The position numbers and the translations under genes were made by a program. The notes under the pieces were generated by a model. That model was not told the DNA's origin. It did no database searches and saw nothing but the letters and a program-made list of their open reading frames with translations. Positions 5,763 through 15,010 of a stretch of DNA of 24,715 nucleotides are shown one piece after another. Within the stretch, counting starts at the first letter, position 1; each line of letters begins with the position of its first letter. Location of the stretch: assembly GCA_934409175.1 (NCBI GenBank), contig CAKRVX010000023.1, positions 1-24,715 of the forward strand, given 5' to 3'. The DNA is from an uncultured Blautia sp. GTDB lineage: Bacteria; Bacillota; Clostridia; Lachnospirales; Lachnospiraceae.

Positions 5763-7721
5763 ATGGAAAAACAGAAATACTACATCACCACCGCCATTGC
5801 CTACACATCCGGCAAACCGCACATCGGCAACACCTATGAAGTAGTCTTAGCTGACGCCATAGCCCGCTACAAACGCCAGCAGGGCTACGACGTATTCTTC
5901 CAGACAGGAACCGATGAACACGGACAGAAAATCGAATTAAAAGCCGAAGAAGCCGGCATTACCCCAAAAGAATTCGTAGACAACGTATCCGGCGAGATCA
6001 AGAGAATCTGGGATCTGATGAACACATCTTATGACAAATTCATCAGAACAACAGATGAAGACCACGAAAAACAGGTCAAGAAAATCTTCAAGAAAATGTA
6101 CGCAAAAGGTGACATCTACAAAGGACACTACGAAGGAATGTATTGCACACCATGTGAATCTTTCTTCACAGAATCCCAGCTTGTAGACGGCAAATGCCCT
6201 GACTGTGGCCGTCCATGCGTACCTGCAAAAGAAGAAGCATACTTCTTCAAAATGAGTAAATATGCTGACAAACTCATCGACTATATCAACACCCATCCGG
6301 ATTTCATCCAGCCGGAATCCCGTAAGAATGAGATGATGAACAACTTTCTTCTTCCGGGACTTCAGGATCTCTGTGTATCCAGAACATCCTTTAAATGGGG
6401 AATCCCGGTAGATTTTGACCCGAAACATGTTGTATATGTATGGCTTGATGCTCTCACAAACTACATCACAGGAATCGGCTATGACTGCGATGGTGAAAGC
6501 ACAGAACAGTTCAACAAACTCTGGCCTGCAGACCTGCACTTAATCGGAAAAGACATCATCCGTTTTCATACCATTTACTGGCCAATCTTCCTGATGTCAC
6601 TGGATCTGCCGCTTCCGAAACAGGTATTCGGACATCCGTGGCTCCTTCAGGGCGATGGCAAAATGAGTAAATCCAAAGGAAACGTAATCTACGCAGACGA
6701 ACTGGTAGATTTCTTCGGTGTAGATGCAGTCCGTTATTTCGTACTTCACGAAATGCCATTCGAGAACGATGGTGTTATCACATGGGAACTGATGGTAGAG
6801 CGTCTCAACTCCGAGCTTGCAAACACCCTCGGAAACCTTGTAAACCGTACAATTTCCATGTCCAATAAATACTTTGGCGGCGTTGTAGAGAATAAAGGCG
6901 TAACAGAAGCAGTAGATGATGATCTCAAGAACTTCATCCTCTCCGTACCTGCAAAAGTAAACGAAAAAATGGACAAACTTCGTGTAGCAGACGCAATGAC
7001 AGAAGTATTCACAATCTTCAAACGCTGCAACAAATACATCGACGAAACAATGCCATGGGCACTTGCAAAAGACGAAGAGAAGAAAGACCGCCTTGCAACC
7101 GTTCTCTATAATCTTGTTGAGGGAATCTGCATCGGCGCAACTCTGCTGAAATCCTTTATGCCGGAAACAACAGAGAGAATCCTTGCTCAGTTAAATGCAC
7201 AGGACAGAGAATTAGAAGACCTCAAGACATTCGGACTCTATCCATCAGGAAACAAAGTAACTGAGAAACCGGAAATCCTTTTCGCTCGTCTTGATCTCAA
7301 AGAAGTAATGGCAAAAGTAGCAGAACTTCATCCGCCAAAAGCTGAAGAGCCTGTAAAAGAAGAGAACGAGGATGTGATCGATCTCGAAGCAAAACCAGAG
7401 ATCACATTCGAAGACTTCGGAAAACTCCAGTTCCAGGTTGGTAAGATCATCAAATGTGAAGAAGTAAAGAAATCCAAGAAACTTCTCTGCTCACAGGTAC
7501 AGATCGGAAGCCAGGTACGCCAGATCGTATCTGGAATCAAAGCACATTACAGTGCAGAAGAAATGGTAGGCAAGAGAGTTATGGTAGTAACAAACCTCAA
7601 ACCAGCCAAGCTTGCCGGAGTACTCAGTGAAGGAATGATCCTCTGTGCGGAAGATGCAGATGGAAATCTTTCCTTGATGGTACCGGAGAAAGAAATGCCT
7701 GCAGGTGCAGAAATCTGCTAA
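5763..7721 (+). CDS. metG: Methionyl-tRNA synthetase
   Basis: The enzyme charges tRNA-Met with methionine using ATP, in the cytoplasm. The start at 5763 has AAAAAGGAG 8-12 bases upstream; the in-frame ATG at 5706 lies in a hairpin arm and has no ribosome site. The 652-residue protein shows the class I signatures HIGN (20-23, in TSGKPHIGN) and KMSKS (300-304), and a single zinc knuckle with Cys128/Cys131 and Cys145/Cys148. An anticodon-binding helical domain follows, and a C-terminal EMAP/Arc1p-type tRNA-binding OB domain begins with FGKLQFQVGKII and includes SGIKAHYSAEEMVGK and LKPAKLAGVLSEGM. This is the usual form of Firmicutes and many other bacteria. Codons are strongly biased to AAC, ATC and similar C-ending forms, typical of a highly expressed gene. 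Expression is probably controlled by the T-box leader. Confidence 0.97.
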   Translation: MEKQKYYITTAIAYTSGKPHIGNTYEVVLADAIARYKRQQGYDVFFQTGTDEHGQKIELKAEEAGITPKEFVDNVSGEIKRIWDLMNTSYDKFIRTTDEDHEKQVKKIFKKMYAKGDIYKGHYEGMYCTPCESFFTESQLVDGKCPDCGRPCVPAKEEAYFFKMSKYADKLIDYINTHPDFIQPESRKNEMMNNFLLPGLQDLCVSRTSFKWGIPVDFDPKHVVYVWLDALTNYITGIGYDCDGESTEQFNKLWPADLHLIGKDIIRFHTIYWPIFLMSLDLPLPKQVFGHPWLLQGDGKMSKSKGNVIYADELVDFFGVDAVRYFVLHEMPFENDGVITWELMVERLNSELANTLGNLVNRTISMSNKYFGGVVENKGVTEAVDDDLKNFILSVPAKVNEKMDKLRVADAMTEVFTIFKRCNKYIDETMPWALAKDEEKKDRLATVLYNLVEGICIGATLLKSFMPETTERILAQLNAQDRELEDLKTFGLYPSGNKVTEKPEILFARLDLKEVMAKVAELHPPKAEEPVKEENEDVIDLEAKPEITFEDFGKLQFQVGKIIKCEEVKKSKKLLCSQVQIGSQVRQIVSGIKAHYSAEEMVGKRVMVVTNLKPAKLAGVLSEGMILCAEDADGNLSLMVPEKEMPAGAEIC

Positions 7722-7824
7722 AATCAGAAACCTGAGCTGTTAAATGTAATTCAAGTTATAAAAGCTTCAAGTAATTAATATAATTTATATGGGCTGTGAA
7801 AAACTTCACACTTAAGAGAAAATC

Positions 7825-7879
7825 ATTCCCGGAAAACCGCAATGATCATGAAATTGATACGGTTTTTCGGGAATTTTTT
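7825..7879 (+). terminator. Terminator of metG
   Basis: ATTCCCGGAAAACCG (7825-7839) pairs with CGGTTTTTCGGGAAT (7860-7874) around a 20-base loop, followed by a T run. A long, clear rho-independent terminator. Confidence 0.85.
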
Positions 7880-8041
7880 GTTTATTCAAGAAAAGCTTGG
7901 TTATATGGAAGATTTATAACTGGCAGATGACGTACTTACGATAATAAAAGTAAAGGAGGATTTTGCCGTTTCAGCGGCTCACTGCGAGGGAAAACCTGAG
8001 TAGTGAAAATTTTATCCAGAAATAGAGTAAGGAGGAGGACT
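7880..8041 (+). other. Structured leader of the adhesin gene
   Basis: No gene is seen. The stretch holds GCCG-TTTCAG-CGGC (about 7966-7979) and a second stem TCACT (from about 7979) with AGTGA (about 8002) enclosing AGG-GAAAA-CCT, then the strong ribosome site AAGGAGGAGG just before ATG 8042. An earlier AAAGGAGG near 7952 is not followed by an open frame of note. I found no convincing -35/-10 pair and no match to a known riboswitch. Confidence 0.4.
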
Positions 8042-11000
8042 ATGAATAAGAAAAACAAAGTCAAACGTTATCTGGCGGGGCTTTTGACTGTGCTGATGAT
8101 CTTTCAGCAGTCAGGAATGAACAGTATTCTGGCAGACAGTGATGAGATTCCGGCAGCCTTCGTATCGGAAGAGGAGCTATCAGGATATGAAGTACCGGAA
8201 TATGAGGGACAGGCCCAGGAAGAAGGCATTGAGGAAGAGCCTGTAACAGAAGAAGTGGTGGAGGAAGAACCGATGCAGCCTGAAATTACAGAAATACCGG
8301 AACCGACAGCTACACCGGAACCGGAGCAGACAGAAGTTCCGAAAACAGATTTTTCATATGAAGATGGCAGTATTTATGTAACAGCTCAAGTTGAAGAAAG
8401 TGCATGGCTGCCCCAGGATGCGCAGCTGAAGGTTGAGAATCTTCTGAATATGGATCCCCAGAGATACGAAGGAGAAAAATCTGAAATGAATTCACTGTTT
8501 GGGATCAATGGAGAGAATTTTACCGCGGAATATCTGCTGTATGATATCTATTTCTGGTCAGAAACAGCAGGCGGACGGATAGAACCGGCAGATGGAACTG
8601 TAAGAGTGCAGATGAATTTTGCAGATCCTCAGCTGGAGATGAACGAACAGGAACAGATTGCCCAGAGTAATCTGAAGGTTTATGTAAACAGACAGGAAGA
8701 TACAGCAGCCCAGTTTGATACAAATGAAGCGAAGGCAGTTCAGGGAGCAGCTTTTTCTACTATGAACATGGGAACTGTTGCGGTTGTCCGTGTGAATGAA
8801 ATAAAGAAGAATGAACAGCTCGTTTATACATATGAGGACAGTGAGGTAGTGGTAACTGCTACGCTGGCAGCACCGGATGCAGTACCGGATGAAGCTGAGT
8901 TCAGAGTTACCAGAGTAACTCCTCAGACTGTAGGATATAATTATGATGTTTATATGCAGGCATTAAATAACAATGCGGAAATGATCACTCCTGATAATTC
9001 AGCCAATATGCAGGCGGGTGATATATATACAGAAAAGAATACACTTCTTTATGATATTGCATTTCTGGTGGATAAAACAGATGAAAACGGAAATGAGATC
9101 TCAGGAGAAAAAGAGGAATATCAGCCTATAGAGGGCGCAGTAAATATTTCCTTTGACTTTAAAAAGAGCCAGCTTACACAGGAAGTTGAAGCAGAAAAGG
9201 CAGAAGAGATTTCAGTTGTTCATTTGCCTTTGGATGAAGCAACGAAGGAAACGGTAGATACGACTGCTGATGCGACAGAGATTTCAGCGGGAAATATTAA
9301 TGTAGAAGTGGTTTCGGATGCTGCAGTTCAGCTGGAAACAGAAGCAGCGGATTTTGACCTGAATGATTTCTCGTTGGTTGCTTTTGTAAATGTGAATGGA
9401 CAGGAGCTGAATCCTGGAACACCACAGGATTATATGAGTATTCTGGGAAATGCCATTTATTATGGCGTTACTGCGAATACTATTAATAAAGATGCTCATA
9501 TGGATACCAATTTTGCCACAAAGTATTTCACCGGAGGCGGTAATGTCACAGCCGGTGCGTATACTGGAAATAATGGAGATTCCAATAACGGCGGTGTATA
9601 TGTGATCGCTGATATGGGCAGTGATTCGTCACTGAAGATTGATGGAAAGAATTCAGATGTGTGGTGTACAGAGGCCATAAAAAACAGACTGGATCTGGAA
9701 GTAAATGGAAAAGGACAAAAGAAAATCTTTGATAAAGGTGTTTTGGAAGCCTATGTGAACAATCTGATTACAAATGTGGCCTCTGTGTCTGCAAACATGG
9801 CATTCGAGAAAAGTTATCAGGTTAAGAATCAGAATGAAGTTATGAACCAGGCGGAAATCGATATTTCTGAGCGTCCAGATGGAACTTATTATATTGATGG
9901 TGACTGGTTGAACGATACAGGTGAAGGTGCATTGCGGATTAAAAAGAGATCCGGGCAGACGATTATATTTAACTATATGGGTACCAGTGTAAATCTGAAG
10001 AGATTTGATATCTGGGATACAGACCGTGAAAGTGGATATATGCAGAGTACTACATCCGGTGCTTCTGCAGATCAATATGCCAGAACGGTTGTATTTAATA
10101 TGCCGAATGCAACAGATGTTACTTTTGCCAGCGGTATGTTTGGTATTTTCCTGGCACCGAATGCGACTGTACATGGACTGGGTGGAACAAGTTCAGGATG
10201 GCTGGTTGTGGACACACTTGATAAGAATAGTTCAGAATGGCATTGCGTATGGAGTGACATGCCGGATTCTGATCGTATTCCTGTTCCGGCACAGCTGACT
10301 GCAACCAAGACTGTAAATGGTGACAGACCTGGGGATGATGAGAGATTTGAGTTCAAGCTTGAGGAGTACGATAAGGAGACCAGAAAGTGGGCGCAGGTTG
10401 AAATTCTTCCGAATAAAGGAACTTTTGTAACATTCACTTCGAGAACATATCAGGCAGATGGACAATATTATTATCGTATTTCGGAATACGGTGATGTGGA
10501 TGGATATATTAAGGATGATACGGTTTACATCGCAATGATTACTGTATCGTCAAGTTCTCAGATTTCCGGAGATACAATGATTACTTCGTATAAGATTGAT
10601 TCTGTGAAATATTACAGAGCTTCTGATCTGGAAGAAATAACAGAGGATAATCTGGTTTCGGCTGCTACATTTGATAATACCAGGCAGGAAGATGAGAAAA
10701 TAAAAACAAGTGTGTATAAAGAATGGGATGATGCAGAAAACCAGGATGGAAAACGTCCGCCCAGTATTCTGGTGCAGTTATATGCTAATGGTCAGAAACA
10801 GGGAGAGCCGGTTGTACTGAACGACGAAAATGGATGGAGTTATGGATGGACTGATCTTCCAGTTAAGCAGAATGGAGAAACGGTTGTTTATTCTGTGAAA
10901 GAAGCTGGAAGGATTCCAGGGTATGAATGTACAGTGAATGGAGATGTGCAGACTGGATTTGTGATTACAAACAGTCATATACCTGAGAAGACGGAGATTT

Positions 11001-13135
11001 CTGGCGAGAAAATCTGGGACGATGCAGAAAATCAGGATGGAAAACGCCCGGAAAGCATTACGGTGAATCTCTTTGCGAATGGCGAAAAGATAGACAGTAA
11101 GGTAGTAAAGGAAGATGCCGAAGGAAACTGGAAATATAGCTTTAAGAACTTACCGAAGTATGCAAATGGAGAACAGATTAATTACACAGTGACTGAGGAT
11201 ACCGTAACCGATTATACAACAGAAATCACAGGAACCACTATCATCAACAAGTACCAGCCCGGAAAGACCAGCGTTACTGTAACCAAAGCATGGGAAGATT
11301 TCAACGATCATAACGGTATCCGTCCATCGGAAATTAAAGTACAGCTTTACGCAGACGGAGAAGCCAAAGGAGAAGAAATCACATTAAACGCTGAAAGTCA
11401 GTGGACTTACATCTGGACAGATCTGGATGAAAGAAAAGCCGGTGAACTCATTGACTATACAGTCAAAGAAACAGAAAACAGTGACGATTATGAAACAACC
11501 ATCAGTGGTGATGCACACACAGGTTATATCATCACAAACATCCTGAAAACAGGAAATCTGGAATTGAAAAAACTGATCACAGGTGATCTGTCAGACGAAA
11601 AACTAACGGCAGAAGAAAAAGAAGCCCTGACATTCACAATAACCGGTCCGTATGATTATCAGGAAACGGTTCACTACAGCGATTTCACAGACGGTAAATA
11701 TCTTCTGAGCAGCCTGCCACTTGGACAATATCAGGTAATCGAGGCAAACGCGAAGATTCCTGGCTATATCTTGACAACAGATTATAGCGTAGAAGAAGGA
11801 ACCGCAGAAATTCTGTGCAATGAGACTGCAGCAGTCACCATCACCAATAACTATGAAACAACTTCTGTAAAAATAGGCAAGGTAGATATTACCAGTCATG
11901 AAGAACTGGAAGGTGCGCACCTCCAGATTATCGATCAGGAAGGAAACATTGTAGATGAATGGGATTCCACAAAAACCGCTCATGAAACCATCGGACTCAG
12001 AGCAGGAGAAACCTATATTCTCCGAGAAACAGTAGCCCCTGATGATTACAATATCACCAGTGACACAACCTTCGAATTAAACGAAGACGGAACCATCAAT
12101 ACACAAACAACCACAACAACCATTGAAGATGGTATCCTGTTAGTAGAAGATACCATGAAAGAATACAGCGATGCTGATCTGACAGTAACCAAACATCTGA
12201 CTACAGATGAAGGCGAAGATATTTATGCAGTAGACCAGACTTTCTATGTAGCTCTCTATGCAGACGAAGACTGTACAGAACGTGTTTCTGACATCAAGCC
12301 GCTGGTATTCCAGAATGCATCTGCATCCTTTGTAACATTTACGAAGCTGGAAAAAGACCATACTTATTATGTAGGCGAATGTGACGAGTACGGAACCAGT
12401 TATCTGTCAAATGTAACTGCAGATGGAATTCTGTATACAGTAGAATTTAATGATGGAAATGTGGTAGAAATTGATAATCCGGATGGAAGTAAAGCAATCT
12501 ACTTCGATAATCAGTTCGAAGAAATTCCGGATAATTTCTACAGAGACGGTAAACTTACCATTACCAAAAAACTTCTGAGAGCAGATGGAAAAGCAAAAAA
12601 CAGCAGTCAGACCTTCTATGCCGGAATTTTTGCAGACGAAGAGTATACACAATTTGCTGAAGAAGCAGCAGAAAAGATTGTGGCACTGGACCTGGCAGGT
12701 AATTCTCAGACAAGTAAAACTATTACAATTGCCCTTCCAAAAGAAGGAGATGTAACCTTATATGTAACAGAGGTAGATTCCAACGGAAAACCGGTAGATG
12801 GAGCGGCAGGATTCAAGTATAAGGTTAGTGTGGAAAATGCCGAGATTACTATGAATCAGGAGAATTATAAAGAGACTGTGGAGATCACTAACAAAGAAAC
12901 CGCAATAACCCCAACCCCGAAACCAAGCTCCACACCAACTCCAACAGTAACGCCTAGAATCCCGAACTCCAGCAGATCGCAGAAAACTCCCGGAAGTTTC
13001 ACCGGAACATCTACGAGAACAGCAGTAAAAACCGGAGATACTACATCAATTGACGGATTTATTGCATTGCTGGCAGCCGCCGCAGTGGTAACGGCAGCGG
13101 GTGTATACTTCAAGCGAAGAAAAGAAGCTAAATAA
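8042..13135 (+). CDS. Large cell-wall-anchored adhesin with Cna-B/pilin-type repeats
   Basis: Starting at ATG 8042 behind AAGGAGGAGG (not the GTG at 8003), the protein has 1697 residues. Order: signal peptide 1-32 (RYLAGLLTVLMIFQQSG, cut near ILA-DS); Glu/Pro-rich spacer 35-105; unassigned region; a domain at about 456-741 resembling choice-of-anchor A adhesin domains (ends APNATVHGLGGTSSGWLVVD); an isopeptide pilin-like domain 749-883 (LTATKTVNGDRPGDDERFEF); three Cna-B domains 888-1170 (start with KxW, contain NQDGKRP); four further pilin/SpaA-like domains to 1618; a Pro/Thr spacer; VKTGD at 1662-1666; a hydrophobic segment and the tail KRRKEAK. This is the layout of a sortase-attached surface protein, but LPxTG is replaced by VKTGD. 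Lys-Asn/Asp isopeptide bonds are likely by family. A ligand cannot be named. No sortase gene lies in the window. Confidence 0.9.
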   Translation: MNKKNKVKRYLAGLLTVLMIFQQSGMNSILADSDEIPAAFVSEEELSGYEVPEYEGQAQEEGIEEEPVTEEVVEEEPMQPEITEIPEPTATPEPEQTEVPKTDFSYEDGSIYVTAQVEESAWLPQDAQLKVENLLNMDPQRYEGEKSEMNSLFGINGENFTAEYLLYDIYFWSETAGGRIEPADGTVRVQMNFADPQLEMNEQEQIAQSNLKVYVNRQEDTAAQFDTNEAKAVQGAAFSTMNMGTVAVVRVNEIKKNEQLVYTYEDSEVVVTATLAAPDAVPDEAEFRVTRVTPQTVGYNYDVYMQALNNNAEMITPDNSANMQAGDIYTEKNTLLYDIAFLVDKTDENGNEISGEKEEYQPIEGAVNISFDFKKSQLTQEVEAEKAEEISVVHLPLDEATKETVDTTADATEISAGNINVEVVSDAAVQLETEAADFDLNDFSLVAFVNVNGQELNPGTPQDYMSILGNAIYYGVTANTINKDAHMDTNFATKYFTGGGNVTAGAYTGNNGDSNNGGVYVIADMGSDSSLKIDGKNSDVWCTEAIKNRLDLEVNGKGQKKIFDKGVLEAYVNNLITNVASVSANMAFEKSYQVKNQNEVMNQAEIDISERPDGTYYIDGDWLNDTGEGALRIKKRSGQTIIFNYMGTSVNLKRFDIWDTDRESGYMQSTTSGASADQYARTVVFNMPNATDVTFASGMFGIFLAPNATVHGLGGTSSGWLVVDTLDKNSSEWHCVWSDMPDSDRIPVPAQLTATKTVNGDRPGDDERFEFKLEEYDKETRKWAQVEILPNKGTFVTFTSRTYQADGQYYYRISEYGDVDGYIKDDTVYIAMITVSSSSQISGDTMITSYKIDSVKYYRASDLEEITEDNLVSAATFDNTRQEDEKIKTSVYKEWDDAENQDGKRPPSILVQLYANGQKQGEPVVLNDENGWSYGWTDLPVKQNGETVVYSVKEAGRIPGYECTVNGDVQTGFVITNSHIPEKTEISGEKIWDDAENQDGKRPESITVNLFANGEKIDSKVVKEDAEGNWKYSFKNLPKYANGEQINYTVTEDTVTDYTTEITGTTIINKYQPGKTSVTVTKAWEDFNDHNGIRPSEIKVQLYADGEAKGEEITLNAESQWTYIWTDLDERKAGELIDYTVKETENSDDYETTISGDAHTGYIITNILKTGNLELKKLITGDLSDEKLTAEEKEALTFTITGPYDYQETVHYSDFTDGKYLLSSLPLGQYQVIEANAKIPGYILTTDYSVEEGTAEILCNETAAVTITNNYETTSVKIGKVDITSHEELEGAHLQIIDQEGNIVDEWDSTKTAHETIGLRAGETYILRETVAPDDYNITSDTTFELNEDGTINTQTTTTTIEDGILLVEDTMKEYSDADLTVTKHLTTDEGEDIYAVDQTFYVALYADEDCTERVSDIKPLVFQNASASFVTFTKLEKDHTYYVGECDEYGTSYLSNVTADGILYTVEFNDGNVVEIDNPDGSKAIYFDNQFEEIPDNFYRDGKLTITKKLLRADGKAKNSSQTFYAGIFADEEYTQFAEEAAEKIVALDLAGNSQTSKTITIALPKEGDVTLYVTEVDSNGKPVDGAAGFKYKVSVENAEITMNQENYKETVEITNKETAITPTPKPSSTPTPTVTPRIPNSSRSQKTPGSFTGTSTRTAVKTGDTTSIDGFIALLAAAAVVTAAGVYFKRRKEAK
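10703..11263 (+). repeat. Tandem Cna-B repeat units
   Basis: Two neighbouring Cna-B units share near-identical DNA around the motif W-DDAENQDGKRP; the conserved TGGGA occurs at 10724 and 11015, 291 bases (97 codons) apart. The third unit is more diverged (WEDFNDHNGIRP) and has different codon choice. Confidence 0.75.
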
Positions 13136-13155
13136 GATGCTATTTAAAAATGAAA

Positions 13156-13183
13156 ACAGGGTACCGCGCTTGCGGTACCCTGT
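13156..13183. terminator. Bidirectional terminator between adhesin and tatD
   Basis: ACAGGGTACCGC (13156-13167) and GCGGTACCCTGT (13172-13183) form a perfect 12-bp stem with loop GCTT. On the minus strand it is followed by TTTTCATTTTTAAA, a good U tract; on the plus strand the tail is weaker. It separates two convergent genes. Confidence 0.9.
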
Positions 13184-13187
13184 AAAT

Positions 13188-13961
13188 TTATAAAGACAGC
13201 AGATTCATTGCATTTTGTCTTGTTACATAAATCACTTCTTCCGCTGTGATCCCTTTCAGATCTGCAATAGCCTGAGCTACATAAGGCAGATTCAGAGAAG
13301 AGTTTCGCTTACCGCGATTAGGCTCCGGAGACATATATGGACAATCTGTTTCCAGAACGATCTGAGATAAAGGAGCATATTCCACAACTTCCTTCAGCTT
13401 TCGTGCATTTTTGAAAGTAACCACACCGCCGATGCCCAGATAGAGTCCCATTTTCAGGTACTGCGCGGCAATTTCCTTACTATAGGAAAAACAATGAATG
13501 ATTCCTCCGTGCATACCTTCCTGCATATAGGCTTTTACTATTTCCAATGTATCCTCGGCAGCATCCCTGCTGTGTATCATAAACGGCAGTTTCTCCTCTT
13601 TGGCAATGTCCATCTGTACGGCAAACATTTTCTTCTGTACTTCATGTTCTTGTTCTTCTTTGTGCCAGTAATAATCCAGTCCGATCTCACCAATAGCCAC
13701 CATTTTATCCATACGGGAAAGTCTGCGGATTTCATCCAGAGTTGCCTGTGTCATCTGCGGTGCATCATCCGGATGAGCGCCAACCGCACCGTATACAAAA
13801 GGATATTTCTTCATCAGTTCCACTGTTCTGTGAAATTCGGAAATAGACGCACAGACATTTACCACTTTTTCAATTCCATTTTCAGCCATGGAATTCAGCA
13901 GTAAATCTCTGTCCGGATTGAAAGCTTCATCGTCATAATGGGTATGTGTATCTATGATCAT
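13188..13961 (-). CDS. TatD family metal-dependent hydrolase
   Basis: The 257-residue TIM-barrel protein has the full metal-site set of the family: His6 and His8 (DTHTH), Glu92 (GEIGLDYYW), His130 (MIHSRDA), His156 (IIHCFSY) and Asp206 (ETDCPYM). TatD proteins are magnesium-dependent DNases/exonucleases of the cytoplasm, linked to DNA repair and turnover. Firmicutes orthologues such as YabD are often called TatD or YcfH-like; which of these paralogues it is cannot be settled here. AGGAG precedes the start with normal spacing. In many Firmicutes the gene lies near metG, as here, although the adhesin now lies between them. It ends 5 bases before the bidirectional terminator. Confidence 0.93.
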   Translation of the reverse strand: MIIDTHTHYDDEAFNPDRDLLLNSMAENGIEKVVNVCASISEFHRTVELMKKYPFVYGAVGAHPDDAPQMTQATLDEIRRLSRMDKMVAIGEIGLDYYWHKEEQEHEVQKKMFAVQMDIAKEEKLPFMIHSRDAAEDTLEIVKAYMQEGMHGGIIHCFSYSKEIAAQYLKMGLYLGIGGVVTFKNARKLKEVVEYAPLSQIVLETDCPYMSPEPNRGKRNSSLNLPYVAQAIADLKGITAEEVIYVTRQNAMNLLSL

Positions 13962-14022
13962 TGCAAAAATCTCCTGTCATATCTGATTTTATTTGTAGCT
14001 GTCTGCCAAGATGCAGTTACAT

Positions 14023-14454
14023 TTATTCCAAAATAGTCAGTTCATCACCAGGATGGATGATCCCACCGTGAAGAACCTTTGTAAAAACTCCCTGTTTAGG
14101 CATAATGCATTCACCCATTTTCTTAAAAATGGCACATCCGCTGTGGCATTCCTTTCCAATCTGGGTAAGCTCCAGAACCACATCATTACAGACGAATTTC
14201 GTACCAACAGGAAGTGCTGCAAAATCAATTCCCTGTACAATAATATTTTCGCCGAAAGCGCCATTTTCAACTTCCGCACCTCTGGCACGAAAAGCTTCTA
14301 TTTTTTCATAAGAGAGCAGACTTACCTGACGATGCCATTTTCCGGCATGTGCATCACCCTGAATTCCCCAGTCTTCTATAACTTCAATCTGAGGGACACT
14401 GGTTTTCTGAGTCCCTTTTTTTTCACTTGTGCATACAGCGATTACTTTTCCCAT
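14023..14454 (-). CDS. MOSC domain protein
   Basis: This 143-residue, single-domain protein has the MOSC fold seen in the C-terminal part of molybdenum-cofactor sulfurase and in YiiM/YuaD-type proteins. Typical blocks are IEDWGIQGDAHAG, RQVSLLS, GAFGENI and the cysteine region KECHSGCAIFKKMGEC (Cys103, Cys107, Cys116), followed by GVFTKVLHGG. Free-standing MOSC proteins are thought to carry sulfur or molybdenum cofactor; the exact reaction here is unknown. GGAGGG lies correctly before the start. It is the third gene of a minus-strand group after moaC and the mogA-type gene, 14 bases after the latter, which supports a role in molybdenum cofactor maturation or insertion. Confidence 0.9.
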   Translation of the reverse strand: MGKVIAVCTSEKKGTQKTSVPQIEVIEDWGIQGDAHAGKWHRQVSLLSYEKIEAFRARGAEVENGAFGENIIVQGIDFAALPVGTKFVCNDVVLELTQIGKECHSGCAIFKKMGECIMPKQGVFTKVLHGGIIHPGDELTILE

Positions 14455-14468
14455 AAGAAATCCCTCCT

Positions 14469-14957
14469 TTATCTTGCACAGTTTCCTGCTTCACCGGTCA
14501 TGATCTCGATTCCATGAGCCAGAGGATCAATAATATATTCCAGACTTTCTTTCACTGCCTTCGGACTTCCCGGCAGATTAATAATAAGAGTTTCTTTACG
14601 GATACCTGCAGTAGCGCGGCTGAGCATGGCGCGTTTTGTAATAGTCATACTGTAGGCACGCATAGCTTCCGGAATTCCCGGAATCCGACGTTCAATAATA
14701 TCTTCTGTTGCTTCAGGCATAACATCTCTCGGTGAAAAACCTGTTCCTCCTGTGGTCAGGATCAGTTCTGCAGTATTATTGTCTGCGATTTCCGCCATTT
14801 TTCGTGAAAGCATAGCCCTGTCATCCGGCAGAATATCCATGGACACTACTTCATATCCGTTTTTCTCAACAATCTCACGGATTGCCGGACCACTTAAATC
14901 TTCTCTTTCTCCACGATACCCGGTATCGCTGGATGTAATGATTGCTACTCGTTTCAT
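14469..14957 (-). CDS. mogA: Molybdopterin adenylyltransferase-type protein (MogA/MoaB family)
   Basis: The 162-residue protein has the nucleotide-binding motif TTGGTG at 68-73 followed by SPRD (75-78), and the later LPGSPKAVKESL. These are hallmarks of the MogA/MoaB/MoeA-C fold. The family activates molybdopterin by adenylation with ATP before metal insertion. CGGAGGG precedes the ATG at the right distance. The gene lies between moaC and the MOSC gene on one strand, with short gaps. It could be named moaB, since MoaB and MogA cannot be separated with certainty by eye. No moaA, moaD, moaE or moeA is in the window, so the rest of the pathway must be elsewhere. Confidence 0.88.
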   Translation of the reverse strand: MKRVAIITSSDTGYRGEREDLSGPAIREIVEKNGYEVVSMDILPDDRAMLSRKMAEIADNNTAELILTTGGTGFSPRDVMPEATEDIIERRIPGIPEAMRAYSMTITKRAMLSRATAGIRKETLIINLPGSPKAVKESLEYIIDPLAHGIEIMTGEAGNCAR

Positions 14958-15010
14958 AAAAATCCCTCCGTATGATTCTATATTAAAGCGAATATCACGT
15001 TTCGCATATA

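Noticed and set aside
5937..6539. Minus-strand frame of 200 codons opposite metG
   Set aside because: Shadow of the metG coding frame; Cys/Phe/Val-rich product without ribosome site.
8003..8041. GTG at 8003 as adhesin start
   Set aside because: It adds a basic stretch that spoils the signal peptide; ATG 8042 has a near-perfect ribosome site.
13494..13904. Plus-strand frame opposite tatD
   Set aside because: Antisense to conserved catalytic motifs of TatD; no family resemblance.
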